Shown: positions 1 through 7,632, counted from the first letter of the stretch. The stretch: DNA of 14,620 nt from Bacillota bacterium (GCA_023405135.1 JAEXYZ010000094.1:1-14620); one strand, 5' to 3'. The notes: generated from the sequence alone by a model not told the origin. Numbers and translations are program-made.

Positions 1-1
1 G

Positions 2-985
2 AGAGTAGCAAAAACGGATCAATTTAATCAGGATGTTATACAATCACAAGTATCATCAGGATCAGGAAAAACTATTGATGAAGCATTTTTCAAACTTTAT
101 CACGGAATTGATGAACGGGTTTATTGGGGACATTTTTCATTTATTATTTTTAGTGAATCGGCTTTAAAACAAGGGAGAATTGACTCTGTTATTAATACAA
201 TAACTGGTTTTAGTGATACGAGGTACAATATTTGGCTTTATTGTACAGATGAACCTTTAGATGAATTTTTGCTTGCCCTTCCATTACTAAAAAAATCGAT
301 TACATTGACGAAAATTGCAGATCCTTTAAATTCTTTCGAACAGGAATCATATATAGAACCTTTAGATATAAGAAACTTAATTATTAATCTTAACGAGCCT
401 GCTCACGAAGCGAATATTCCATATATGAGATTAAAAAAAGACTGGAAAACTCAGAAAGAGCCTCTTTCTTCTGTTGAAGTAAGTGGGATTGGCGTTATTA
501 CACCAAATGAATTTAAAGGTTTCATTAAAAATGATCAAGCGAATGGTCTTCAATGGACGTCAAATAAAACCATAAGAGGAGAAATTACAACCATTTATGA
601 GGAAGATAAATATTTTTCTGCAGTTCTTCGCAATGTAAAAGTAAAAATAGACCCTATTATTAATGGAAACGATGTCAAATTTGATATAAATGTTCGCTTA
701 ACGGCCTCATTAGGAAGCTTTGAAGGGAATTTAACATCTGATAAAATTAAGAATCTTATTATGAAGAAAGTAAAAAAAGAAATTGAACAAACCTACCAGA
801 CTGCTATTGAAATGAATGTCGACGTTTTCAAATTATCAGAAATTTTATATCGTAAGGACATAAAGACATGGAAGAAACTACAAAAAGATGGTGGAATTGA
901 ATTAGAGGCAGATTCAATTAATATAAAAATAAACATTGAGAAGCTAACGTCTGGTAGAAAATCCTTTAGGGATACGATTGAATAA
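2..985 (+). CDS. Ger(x)C family spore germination protein, 5'-truncated
   Basis: The reading frame is open from base 2 to the TAA at 983-985 (327 codons), so the gene enters from the left and its start lies outside the window. An internal ATG-like codon near 269 is not the start. The N-terminal part shows the family pattern SSGSGKTIDEAF...ERVYWGHFSFIIFSE. The end carries the GerAC C-terminal signature, including KEIEQTYQTAIEMNVDVFKLSE and LYRKDIKTWKKL. Ger(x)C proteins are membrane-attached lipoproteins that work with GerA- and GerB-type partners as nutrient germinant receptors in the spore inner membrane. The lipobox and signal peptide would be upstream of the window, as would the likely gerA and gerB partner genes. 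The gene ends at a shared terminator with msrB. The family is confident; which receptor it belongs to cannot be told. Confidence 0.85.
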   Translation, partial: RVAKTDQFNQDVIQSQVSSGSGKTIDEAFFKLYHGIDERVYWGHFSFIIFSESALKQGRIDSVINTITGFSDTRYNIWLYCTDEPLDEFLLALPLLKKSITLTKIADPLNSFEQESYIEPLDIRNLIINLNEPAHEANIPYMRLKKDWKTQKEPLSSVEVSGIGVITPNEFKGFIKNDQANGLQWTSNKTIRGEITTIYEEDKYFSAVLRNVKVKIDPIINGNDVKFDINVRLTASLGSFEGNLTSDKIKNLIMKKVKKEIEQTYQTAIEMNVDVFKLSEILYRKDIKTWKKLQKDGGIELEADSINIKINIEKLTSGRKSFRDTIE

Positions 986-1019
986 AAAATCCGCTCACTT
1001 CAATGTTGAGCGGATTTTT
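985..1019. terminator. Bidirectional terminator between the Ger(x)C gene and msrB
   Basis: A perfect 13-bp stem, AAAAATCCGCTCA (985-997) with TGAGCGGATTTTT (1007-1019), encloses a 9-base loop. The A/T-rich base of the stem gives a T run on both strands, so it can end both the rightward germination gene and the leftward msrB transcript, whose stop codon begins two bases away. Confidence 0.9.
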
Positions 1020-1020
1020 A

Positions 1021-1449
1021 TTATTTAAATAACTTTAAATACTCCCCGTAACCTTCTTCTTCCATTTTGTCTTTAGGTACAAAACGAAGAGCTGCTGAAT
1101 TAATGCAATAACGAAGGCCACCTAGACTTTGGGGCCCATCCGGAAAAACATGTCCTAGATGAGAATCTGCTGTTTTACTTCGAACTTCTACCCTTCTCAT
1201 GCCATGGGATGTATCGAAATGCTCAGTTATTTCTTCCGATTCGATTGGCTTAGAAAAACTCGGCCAACCACATCCAGCATCAAATTTATCTTTAGAACTG
1301 AATAACGGCTTTCCTGATACGATATCGACATAAATGCCCTCTTCAAAATGTTGATCGTATTCATTTTGATAGGGTGGTTCTGTTCCTTGTTGCTGTGTCA
1401 CATAATATTGCATTTCTGTCAGTTGTTTTAAACGTTCTTCTTTATTCAT
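1021..1449 (-). CDS. msrB: Peptide-methionine (R)-S-oxide reductase MsrB
   Basis: This enzyme reduces the R epimer of methionine sulfoxide in proteins, in the cytosol, using thioredoxin. The product is 142 aa, the normal single-domain length. Visible motifs are GCGWPSF (Cys60, likely resolving), HLGHVF (about 98-102) and the catalytic RYCINSAALRF (Cys115). The paired CxxC zinc ligands of the zinc-containing MsrB subtype are absent. The open frame extends 21 codons further upstream, but the ATG at 1447-1449 follows a GGGGGA ribosome site at normal spacing and gives the family N-terminus MNKEERLKQL. The gene overlaps the 3' end of msrA by 8 bases, which points to translational coupling in one ypmS-msrA-msrB operon. 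Confidence 0.95.
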   Translation of the reverse strand: MNKEERLKQLTEMQYYVTQQQGTEPPYQNEYDQHFEEGIYVDIVSGKPLFSSKDKFDAGCGWPSFSKPIESEEITEHFDTSHGMRRVEVRSKTADSHLGHVFPDGPQSLGGLRYCINSAALRFVPKDKMEEEGYGEYLKLFK

Positions 1450-1975
1450 GATGATTCCCCCAATGTTCTTTAATAAAAGCAGCTCGTCCAGATCCAATAT
1501 GATAGCGCTCATAATGCATTGGATTTTTCTTATAATAATATTGATGGTAATCCTCAGCAGGATAAAATGGTTTAGCAGGCAAAATTTTTACTGCAATTGG
1601 CTTATTAAATTTCCCTGATTGTTCTAGACGTTTTTTTGATTGTTCTGCAATATCTCTTTGTTCCTCATTATGGTAAAAAATCGCGGTTGTATATGATTCG
1701 CCACGATCATAAAACTGGCCACCTGGATCTGTTGGGTCTATTAATGTCCAATAAGTTTCAACCAGTTTTTCATAAGGGAAAATAGTAGGATTAAAGGTAA
1801 TTTGCACTGCCTCTAAATGACCCGTTGTCTCGGAACAAACTTGTTCATATGTAGGATTTTCAACATGTCCACCTGTATAACCAGAGACAACTTGTTCAAT
1901 TCCATCCATTTGATCAAAGGGTTTTACCATACACCAAAAACAACCACCTGCAAATGTCGCTACTTCTCTACTCAT
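1442..1975 (-). CDS. msrA: Peptide-methionine (S)-S-oxide reductase MsrA
   Basis: MsrA reduces the S epimer of methionine sulfoxide and so complements MsrB encoded directly downstream. The product is about 177 aa and opens with the catalytic block TFAGGCFWC (nucleophile Cys12). It continues with family motifs SGYTGG, CSETTGHLEAVQITF, FYDRGESY and YHQYYYKKNP. Two ATGs are in tandem (1976-1978 and 1973-1975). The second sits 7 bases after the GGGGG ribosome site and is preferred, but the first cannot be excluded. That ribosome site overlaps the TAG stop of ypmS, and the msrA stop overlaps the msrB start, so the three genes are probably translated in a coupled way. Confidence 0.95.
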   Translation of the reverse strand: MSREVATFAGGCFWCMVKPFDQMDGIEQVVSGYTGGHVENPTYEQVCSETTGHLEAVQITFNPTIFPYEKLVETYWTLIDPTDPGGQFYDRGESYTTAIFYHNEEQRDIAEQSKKRLEQSGKFNKPIAVKILPAKPFYPAEDYHQYYYKKNPMHYERYHIGSGRAAFIKEHWGNHHE

Positions 1976-1986
1976 CATATTACCCC

Positions 1987-2562
1987 CTATTTATTTGGCA
2001 CAATAACCTCTAATAAAATGCGATTATTCGCTAAATCAATTTCCTTCGCTCTCACCCTAGAATCCGAAAGAATTCTTAATCTCGACAAATCAACAAAAAT
2101 TTCCTCATCGTTCGGGCGAATAACAATCCAACCTGGAAATGATACTGCATCATTCATCAATTTTAATACGGTGATCGGCGGTATATTTAGTTTACCAACA
2201 TTTACTGCCGTTTGCTTTAAATGAATATTCCCCTCTTCATTTACGGTCGGCTCAAACTCCATTGAAAAAGGAACTGTTACTCCAAATACAGTTAGCTCAC
2301 TATTTAATTTAATCGATTTATCCACCACAATATCAATTGGAAGTGCTGGATTTTTTAATTCTTTAGATAAATACTTCATTGCTAAGTTTTCAAAATCTTC
2401 CGCAGTCGTTTCTACAAGAAAAATACTATCATTAGGGTTCATAGCTATTTCAGAAGGAATCGGAACATCTTCTGATGGTGAAATCGCCCAAAATATAAAA
2501 ATTGTAGTGAATAAAATTAATGACCCTAATAAAACAAAAAAGGCGACTTTCCATTTATTCAT
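1987..2562 (-). CDS. ypmS: YpmS-like DUF2140 membrane-anchored protein
   Basis: The 191-aa product has a short charged N-terminus (MNKWK), one hydrophobic segment at about residues 6-27, and a soluble region of about 160 residues predicted to lie outside the membrane. The length and the recurrent pattern of alternating strand-like segments (SELTVFGVTVPFSMEFEP, ppITVLKLMNDAVSFPGW) match the YpmS/DUF2140 family of Bacillales. The family has no established biochemical function. The start follows AAGGAG with 9-base spacing. It is the first gene of an apparent operon with msrA and msrB, the msrA ribosome site being embedded in its stop codon. An envelope role beside sulfoxide repair is suggested only by that linkage. 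Confidence 0.8.
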   Translation of the reverse strand: MNKWKVAFFVLLGSLILFTTIFIFWAISPSEDVPIPSEIAMNPNDSIFLVETTAEDFENLAMKYLSKELKNPALPIDIVVDKSIKLNSELTVFGVTVPFSMEFEPTVNEEGNIHLKQTAVNVGKLNIPPITVLKLMNDAVSFPGWIVIRPNDEEIFVDLSRLRILSDSRVRAKEIDLANNRILLEVIVPNK

Positions 2563-2585
2563 GCCGGTTCACTCCTTACCATCCA

Positions 2586-2614
2586 AATCTAATTAAGCAG
2601 CTCTCTAAGTACAA
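2586..2614 (-). promoter_or_regulatory. Candidate SigA promoter for ypmS-msrA-msrB
   Basis: On the minus strand TTGTAC (2609-2614) and TAGATT (2586-2591) are separated by 17 bases, about 25 bases ahead of the ypmS start. The boxes match the consensus only in part. The support comes from position: a hairpin at 2624-2648 lies just upstream and could isolate this transcript from ypmR. Confidence 0.35.
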
Positions 2615-2623
2615 TTCGAAAAG

Positions 2624-2648
2624 GGATAATCTTATTTTAGGATTATCC
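2624..2648 (-). terminator. Possible weak terminator or stem-loop at the ypmR 3' end
   Basis: An 8-bp perfect stem, GGATAATC (2624-2631) with GATTATCC (2641-2648), has a 9-base loop and on the minus strand is followed by CCTTTTCG. The T run is short and the stem is AU-rich, so it may be a leaky terminator or a processing structure. It overlaps the ypmR stop codon (2648-2650). Confidence 0.4.
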
Positions 2649-3631
2649 TAATGAAATAAGATTAACCCATTCGATGGATCTTCAATGTTGCAATTTTTCA
2701 TAATGGAAACAATACGTTCTGTCATAATTGTATACCCATATCCATTTGGATGGAAGAAATCTGTATGGTATACCAAATTTGCATTTGTATCAAATAAATC
2801 CTCCACATCAACAAAACAAGCTTTTGGATTGCTTTCAGAAATCTCTTCAATCGTTCCATTCCATTCAGAAATAATGGACTCAAATTGTGTAATTTCATCT
2901 GTTACGACAGAAAACGGATTATATAACCCGATTAAGATAACCGGAACATCTGGATTTTTCGATCGAATTTCTTTCATTATTTTATCGTAGCGAACTTTAA
3001 AATCAACTAACTCTGCATCAAAGTCTTTTTTCTTCAAGTCAAATAAATCTTTTTTTACAATCTTCATAATATCATTACCACCGATTGTGATTGTAATTAA
3101 TTGTGCATTTTTTAGTTCATTGTCATAATGACCTTTTTCAATTAATGCGAGTAATTGATCACTTCTTCTTCCGCGTTTCCCTCTATTATCAAGCACTACC
3201 TCAGAAATTTCCGACCATTGTTCAATTTTCTCCGCTAATCGTTTAGTATACCCATTTTTTTGCTCTTCATCCCCTACACCTCGAGTTAATGAATCACCTA
3301 GTGCTAAATAATAAATTTTTGCATCATCTTGCCTTATTTCTTGCGGGTCGGGAAAATCGTCAAAAATATAGTCTTCAATCGTTTCTAGTAATGATTGTTT
3401 CTTTTCTTCAAAAGCAAGTTGCTCTTCAATTTCTAAAACCTTATTTTCTTCTTTCTCATCAATTTGCTTAGGTAATATTGCTTTATCCTTTGAATCACTA
3501 ACATCATCATTCAAGTTATTCAAAGGAGTTATATTACTTAACTCAGTGATTTCATTTTCATTAATAAAACTTACACATCCAAATAAAAATAAACTGCAAA
3601 TAATTATAAGAAAATAACGTTTCAGAAGCAT
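2648..3631 (-). CDS. ypmR: YpmR-like SGNH/GDSL hydrolase lipoprotein
   Basis: This is a predicted secreted, lipid-anchored esterase/lipase-type hydrolase of 327 aa. Residues 1-19 form a lipoprotein signal ending in FLFGC (Cys19). A polar, Glu/Lys-rich linker of roughly 80 residues follows (about 20-100). The SGNH blocks are then in order: GDSLTRG (Ser114), NRG (Gly151), GGND (Asn186) and DFFHPN (Asp291, His294), so the catalytic set is complete. The natural substrate is unknown. The start chosen is the ATG at 3629-3631, which places a basic residue and the hydrophobic core correctly and follows an AAGGGGG ribosome site. The frame continues 16 codons upstream without a ribosome site. The gene lies between the degV terminator and the ypmS promoter region and is probably transcribed alone. 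Confidence 0.85.
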   Translation of the reverse strand: MLLKRYFLIIICSLFLFGCVSFINENEITELSNITPLNNLNDDVSDSKDKAILPKQIDEKEENKVLEIEEQLAFEEKKQSLLETIEDYIFDDFPDPQEIRQDDAKIYYLALGDSLTRGVGDEEQKNGYTKRLAEKIEQWSEISEVVLDNRGKRGRRSDQLLALIEKGHYDNELKNAQLITITIGGNDIMKIVKKDLFDLKKKDFDAELVDFKVRYDKIMKEIRSKNPDVPVILIGLYNPFSVVTDEITQFESIISEWNGTIEEISESNPKACFVDVEDLFDTNANLVYHTDFFHPNGYGYTIMTERIVSIMKNCNIEDPSNGLILFH

Positions 3632-3692
3632 CGACCCCCTTCTATCGTTTTCAATAAATAATGTATTAATTAATATCATATTTTCTGCTATG

Positions 3693-3738
3693 AAAAAGCT
3701 ATCATTCTCTTATACATAGTGTATGAGAAAATGATAGC
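3693..3738 (-). terminator. Terminator downstream of degV
   Basis: A 19-bp stem (3698-3716 with 3720-3738) has one mismatch, one G-U pair and a 3-base loop. On the minus strand it is followed by TTTTT (3697-3693). It ends 12 bases past the degV stop and so separates degV from ypmR. Confidence 0.85.
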
Positions 3739-3750
3739 ATATTTTCTTAA

Positions 3751-4593
3751 TTATTCAGCAAAATATATAAATCCAATGGCTCCTGGACCAGTGTGTGTAC
3801 TAATAATCGGCGATGTAAACTTTACTTCTACATCATGAAATCCAGTTGATTCAACTAGCTGCTTTAATGGGTTGCCGTAGTTTGTTAACCCTTCAGCATG
3901 AGAAATGCCAACTGCTTTTACGGTCTTGCCATTTGTATCTTCCATAAATTGTTTAAATAAATAATTAACAACTTGTTTATGACTTCTTGCTTTCGAAACC
4001 GGTGAATATGCTCCGTCATCAAGGGTAGCAATTGGTTTTATATTTAACAACGAGCCAATTAATCCTGTTCCCTTCCCAATACGACCACCTTTTATAAGGT
4101 TTTCAAGGGTGTCGACAACAACAAATAACCTTGTATTTCGTCTTACGTCATTAAGTCGCGCAACAATTTGCTCAACGGATGCCCCTTCATCTCGCAATTT
4201 GATTGCTTCACGAATTTGAATGGCTAATCCAATAGCAATATAACCGGAATCAATAACCGTTACATCCGAACTCGATAATTGTGCAGCTTGTCTTGCTGAA
4301 TCCACAGTACCGCTCATCGAACCAGTCATATGAATGGAAAGTATTTGATCACCGTTTTTACCAAGTTCATCGTATAACTCTTTAAATTTTCCTGGTGCTG
4401 GTTGAGAGCTTTTAGGCAATTCTTGAGCATTTTTCATTAAATTCATAAATGTATCGGGTTGTACATCTATACCATCAATATAGGTTTTCCCATTCATTTG
4501 AATTGTTAACGGTACTACGTTAATTTCATGTTTCAATAATTCTTCTTTTGTTAAATCACAAGTTGAATCTGTTACAATATGAATTTGTCCCAT
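3751..4593 (-). CDS. degV: DegV family fatty-acid-binding protein
   Basis: The 280-aa cytosolic protein has the DegV (FakB-like) layout. It contains an N-terminal IVTDSTCDL, the SSQPAPG loop, IHMTGSMSGT, VIDSGYIAIGLA, LIKGGRIGKG, LLNIKPI and the C-terminal HTGPGAIGF motif. Proteins of this family bind a single fatty acid. In FakA/FakB systems they present exogenous fatty acids for phosphorylation, but no fakA-type kinase lies nearby, so that role is inferred from the family only. The ATG at 4591-4593 is preferred because AAGGA lies 8 bases upstream. Two in-frame ATGs further upstream are less well placed, one overlapping the ribosome site. A good promoter lies at 4622-4651 and a strong terminator follows. 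Confidence 0.92.
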   Translation of the reverse strand: MGQIHIVTDSTCDLTKEELLKHEINVVPLTIQMNGKTYIDGIDVQPDTFMNLMKNAQELPKSSQPAPGKFKELYDELGKNGDQILSIHMTGSMSGTVDSARQAAQLSSSDVTVIDSGYIAIGLAIQIREAIKLRDEGASVEQIVARLNDVRRNTRLFVVVDTLENLIKGGRIGKGTGLIGSLLNIKPIATLDDGAYSPVSKARSHKQVVNYLFKQFMEDTNGKTVKAVGISHAEGLTNYGNPLKQLVESTGFHDVEVKFTSPIISTHTGPGAIGFIYFAE

Positions 4594-4621
4594 ATGACAC
4601 ATCCTTAAATAGCATAAATTC

Positions 4622-4651
4622 ATTATAATGACAATGTTTTATGACTGTAAA
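4622..4651 (-). promoter_or_regulatory. SigA-type promoter of degV
   Basis: On the minus strand TTTACA (4646-4651) and a perfect TATAAT (4622-4627) are spaced by 18 bases. The start site would fall near 4615, giving a leader of about 20 bases with the ribosome site in it. One copy of a 12-bp repeat (4627-4638) overlaps the spacer of this promoter. Confidence 0.6.
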
Positions 4652-4744
4652 CATGACAAATGTAATCATAATTAACGAAACGCCCTTATATCAAGGGGTA
4701 CTTCATTTATCTTTTAGTGAATTAATGTGACAAATGACAATGTT
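4627..4744. repeat. 12-bp exact direct repeat AATGACAATGTT in the degV/trhA spacer
   Basis: AATGACAATGTT occurs at 4627-4638 and again at 4733-4744, 106 bp apart. The first copy overlaps the degV promoter and the second touches the TTGTAC element ahead of trhA. A looser related string (CATGACAAATGT) lies at 4652-4663. The placement in a divergent promoter region suggests binding sites for one regulator, but no known operator was recognised. Confidence 0.45.
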
Positions 4745-4792
4745 GTACCGCTCCATATTCCAGTATAGTAAATGATACAAGGAGTGGATTTG

Positions 4793-5434
4793 ATGAATAC
4801 TGAAACAGCTTTTGATTATAAAAATTGGAAAGAGGAGCTTTGGAATGCAATCACACATGGTGTTGGATTTCTTTTAAGTATTCCAGCTTGTGTAGTACTT
4901 GTTTTATTGGCGGTACATTCTGGGAACACGATTGAAATTGTGTCAAACTCAATCTTCGGAGCATCTCTAGTTCTTCTATTTTTAATGTCCACATTATTAC
5001 ATAGTATGCCCGAAAAATATAAAAAAATATTTGCTATATTTGATCATTCATCGATTTACGTTTTAATTGCTGGTACGTATACACCGTTTTTATTAATTGC
5101 AGTAGATGGTGTTTTAGGAATTGTGTTGTTATGTATTATTTGGACGATTGCATTGTTTGGCATTGTATTTAAATGTTTATTTATCAATCGTTTTGAAACA
5201 CTCTCACTCATTTTATATATTGCGATGGGATGGTTGATCATGTTCGCCATAAAACCGCTCTATGAATTTTTACAATTCGATGGTTTTACAGTATTATTAG
5301 CTGGCGGATTATTATTTACTTTCGGTGCTATTTTTTACGCTTGGAGAAAATTGCCTTTCAATCATGCAATTTGGCATTTATTTGTTATCGCAGGATGTGC
5401 ATGTATGGTCATATGTGTGGCTGTATATTTATAA
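4793..5434 (+). CDS. trhA: Hemolysin III / TrhA family membrane protein (YplQ-like, PAQR fold)
   Basis: The 213-aa polytopic membrane protein has about seven hydrophobic segments. Motifs typical of the family are ITHGVG near the N-terminus, LLHS, DHSSIYVLIAGTYTPF and the C-terminal NHAIWH block, whose His and Asp residues form the presumed metal site. The family is named for weak hemolytic activity in Bacillus cereus. Its bacterial members have been linked to membrane-energy and lipid homeostasis, and a toxin role should not be assumed. The ATG at 4793 follows AAGGAG with 8-base spacing. An ATG 21 bases upstream has no ribosome site. A weak promoter TTGTAC-15-TATAGT (4743-4769) precedes it. 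It is transcribed alone, diverging from degV and converging on floT. Confidence 0.9.
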   Translation: MNTETAFDYKNWKEELWNAITHGVGFLLSIPACVVLVLLAVHSGNTIEIVSNSIFGASLVLLFLMSTLLHSMPEKYKKIFAIFDHSSIYVLIAGTYTPFLLIAVDGVLGIVLLCIIWTIALFGIVFKCLFINRFETLSLILYIAMGWLIMFAIKPLYEFLQFDGFTVLLAGGLLFTFGAIFYAWRKLPFNHAIWHLFVIAGCACMVICVAVYL

Positions 5435-5442
5435 AGAAACGC

Positions 5443-5479
5443 AAAAAGGACGAAACAGATGAACTGTTTCGCCTTTTTT
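5443..5479. terminator. Bidirectional terminator between trhA and floT
   Basis: CGAAACAG (5451-5458) pairs with CTGTTTCG (5464-5471) around a 5-base loop. The stem continues as GG/CC past a bulged A (5450), then A5/T5. The T run serves trhA on the plus strand and the A run serves floT on the minus strand. Confidence 0.85.
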
Positions 5480-5491
5480 ATCACTTGAGCT

Positions 5492-7000
5492 TTATACAAG
5501 ATGTTTTTCTTTTTCGTTATTTGTGACTTGCTCTACTTGCGCTTCGATTGTTTGTTTTCCTGTAAAGCTCTCCAAAAGTTCTTTCATATCAATTCCTGAA
5601 GAGGCTTTTAACGTTTCTTGTAATGAAGCCATTAAGTTCGTTGCATAGGATGTGACGCGATTTGCACCGCCACCTTCACCATTGCCTGTATCAACAACTG
5701 TAATTTTATCAATATTTGATAATGGACTTGCGACTTCTTTTGCATATTCAGGCATCATTCGTACTATCATATCCAATACTGCCGCTTGACCGAACTGTTC
5801 GAAGGCTTCCGCAATTTTACGTTTTGCTTCGGCTTCAGCTAAACCTTTTAATCGAATAATTTCTGCTTCTGTTTCCCCTTGTGCTCGTTCAGAATCTGCT
5901 TTTGCTAATCCGTCTAAACGAATTTTTTCTGCTTCCGCTTTCGCTAAAGCTTCAATGCGATATTTTTCTGCGTCGGCTTGAGCTAACTCTTTCATTTTCA
6001 CAGCTGCAGCATTTTGTTCAATTGCGTAACGATCTGCATCTGCTTTTTTCTTCACTTCTGAATCATATTGTTTCTCACGACGTAAAATTTCTTTTTCTTC
6101 TAATTCAATTTGTTTTTGACGCTCAATAATTTTAACTTGCATTTCTTGTTCCGTTACTTCTTGTTTCGCTTTTGCAGATTCTAATTCATAGGCTTGGTCT
6201 GCACGGGCCTTTGCAACATCTTGCTCGCGACGGAATTCTGCTACTTTTAATTGATTTTCCTTTTCTGCTTCTGCAATTTCCGTAGCACGTTGTAATTCCG
6301 CTTTTTGCGCTTCCTTCTCCGCTTCCGCTCGTTTAATACGAGTCTCTTTTTCAGCTTCCGCAGTCGCGATATCTGCATCACGTTTTACTTGTGCAATTCT
6401 TGGTTTCCCTAATGAATCAAGATAGCCGTTTTTATCGCGAACATCTTTAATTGTAAATGATACAATGACTAAGCCCATTTTCGCTAAATCTTGAGAAGCA
6501 ACTCGTTGTACTTCTTGAGAAAATTTATCACGATTTTTATAAATCTCTTCAACAGTCATCGAACCTAAAATTGAACGTAAATGTCCTTCTAATACTTCCT
6601 TTGCTTCATTTTCAAGTTCAGATTTATTTTTCCCTAAAAACTGCTCAGCTGCTGTGGCAATTTCGGAAATCGATCCACCAATTTTAATTATGGCTGTTCC
6701 ATCTGCCATAACTGGTACACCTTGCTCTGTATATACTTCTGGCGTTGTGACTTCTAGTTTACTAGATAATAAGCTTAACGGCTCTGCTTGTTGGAATACT
6801 GGGAATACGAATGTCCCGCCGCCACGGATGATTTTTATTTTATTACCTGATTCATCTTTATGAACATTTTTAGAGCCAAGTGCACTACCTGTTACAATAA
6901 GTGCTTCGTCAGGTCCAACGGTTTTATATTTAGCAATATAAACAGCCACGATGGCGATTAAAATAAATAAAACTACCCCAATTATGATTAAAGTTGACAT
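5492..7000 (-). CDS. floT: Flotillin-like protein FloT
   Basis: This is a scaffold protein of functional membrane microdomains. The 502-aa product starts with a membrane-inserting hydrophobic stretch (about residues 3-24). An SPFH/Band 7 domain follows (about 27-200). A long Ala/Glu/Lys-rich coiled coil full of AEAEKE repeats comes next (about 205-390), and then a flotillin C-terminal region. The length and architecture agree with Bacillus FloT/YuaG. The ATG at 6998-7000 follows AGGGGGA, which overlaps the TAG stop of the upstream nfeD gene, with 12 bases between stop and start, so the two are probably coupled. The repetitive codons for Ala/Glu/Lys generate several spurious antisense frames. 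No third gene of the Bacillus subtilis operon (yuaI) follows; floT is followed directly by the terminator. Confidence 0.95.
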   Translation of the reverse strand: MSTLIIIGVVLFILIAIVAVYIAKYKTVGPDEALIVTGSALGSKNVHKDESGNKIKIIRGGGTFVFPVFQQAEPLSLLSSKLEVTTPEVYTEQGVPVMADGTAIIKIGGSISEIATAAEQFLGKNKSELENEAKEVLEGHLRSILGSMTVEEIYKNRDKFSQEVQRVASQDLAKMGLVIVSFTIKDVRDKNGYLDSLGKPRIAQVKRDADIATAEAEKETRIKRAEAEKEAQKAELQRATEIAEAEKENQLKVAEFRREQDVAKARADQAYELESAKAKQEVTEQEMQVKIIERQKQIELEEKEILRREKQYDSEVKKKADADRYAIEQNAAAVKMKELAQADAEKYRIEALAKAEAEKIRLDGLAKADSERAQGETEAEIIRLKGLAEAEAKRKIAEAFEQFGQAAVLDMIVRMMPEYAKEVASPLSNIDKITVVDTGNGEGGGANRVTSYATNLMASLQETLKASSGIDMKELLESFTGKQTIEAQVEQVTNNEKEKHLV

Positions 7001-7012
7001 GAAAAATTCCCC

Positions 7013-7552
7013 CTAATATTTAAATTGTAATGGTGAATCATATTTCTTTACATAAACCGTCCCTTCTTTCGCCTCAATAATAAGAACCTCTTCATCGTAA
7101 TCAATGGCTTCATTGTCAAACCCTGTTGCACGTTTTGAAATAATACCATTTACCGTTTCAATAACAACTTCTCCAAATCCATCAACTGGTATTGGCACAA
7201 TGACCTTTCCTACTTGCCCACCTAACGATTCCTCTGTGTATGCTAGCGATACTTCTGCTGCTTTTAATGGAACGAGTAAAAAATAATAAATGATTGCACA
7301 TAATCCTGCAGAAATAATACAAGTAATGATGAAGACAATGATGCTTGATAAGGATGTAAGTTTTTCTAGTAAAAAACCACCAGCAGATGCGATTGTTATG
7401 AAGGAAAGAATAACGGCAGGGTCAATAAATGGTATACCTTCAAAAACGCCATCCAACATATCTGAAAAGAAGAGGTAAAGAAGTGTAATAGATCCTACGA
7501 CAATCAATGTAAATAAATAAACGGTTTCAATTTCGAAGCCAAATATCAACAA
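7013..7552 (-). CDS. yuaF: NfeD-like membrane protein, flotillin partner (YuaF-like)
   Basis: The 179-aa protein has three predicted membrane helices (about residues 10-30, 45-65 and 70-95). A C-terminal OB-fold-like soluble domain follows (about 108-175, starting LGGQVGKVIVPI). It lacks the ClpP-like protease domain of long NfeD proteins, so it is the short form that accompanies flotillins and is thought to act with FloT in membrane organisation. The start is a TTG at 7550-7552 behind GGAGGTG with ideal spacing; no ATG is available near it, and a second TTG codon follows directly. A SigW-like promoter lies about 40 bases upstream, as in the homologous Bacillus operon. Confidence 0.88.
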   Translation of the reverse strand: MLIFGFEIETVYLFTLIVVGSITLLYLFFSDMLDGVFEGIPFIDPAVILSFITIASAGGFLLEKLTSLSSIIVFIITCIISAGLCAIIYYFLLVPLKAAEVSLAYTEESLGGQVGKVIVPIPVDGFGEVVIETVNGIISKRATGFDNEAIDYDEEVLIIEAKEGTVYVKKYDSPLQFKY

Positions 7553-7590
7553 ATTTCACCTCCATTACCAATTTAACCCTTATAGACTTA

Positions 7591-7618
7591 TATACGAATG
7601 ATAGATCAATAAGTTTCG
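7591..7618 (-). promoter_or_regulatory. SigW-type (ECF) promoter of nfeD-floT
   Basis: On the minus strand CGAAAC (7613-7618) and CGTATA (7591-7596) are separated by exactly 16 bases. This fits the ECF sigma-W pattern TGAAAC-N16-CGTA with one change. The Bacillus subtilis yuaF-floT operon is known to depend on SigW, so box match, spacing and gene content agree. It suggests induction by envelope stress or membrane-active antimicrobials. Confidence 0.75.
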
Positions 7619-7632
7619 AATTTTTTAAAAAT

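Noticed and set aside
1817..2224. Rightward open frame of 135 codons across msrA and ypmS
   Set aside because: It lies antisense to two clear genes, has no ribosome site and no recognisable domain. It is a reverse-strand shadow.
4772..4792. Upstream ATG for trhA adding seven residues
   Set aside because: It has no ribosome site and would place AAGGAG inside the coding region. The ATG at 4793 is 8 bases after AAGGAG.
5881..6863. Rightward open frames within floT
   Set aside because: They arise from the repetitive Ala/Glu/Lys codons of the flotillin coiled coil and surrounding sequence on the other strand. They have no ribosome sites and low-complexity products.
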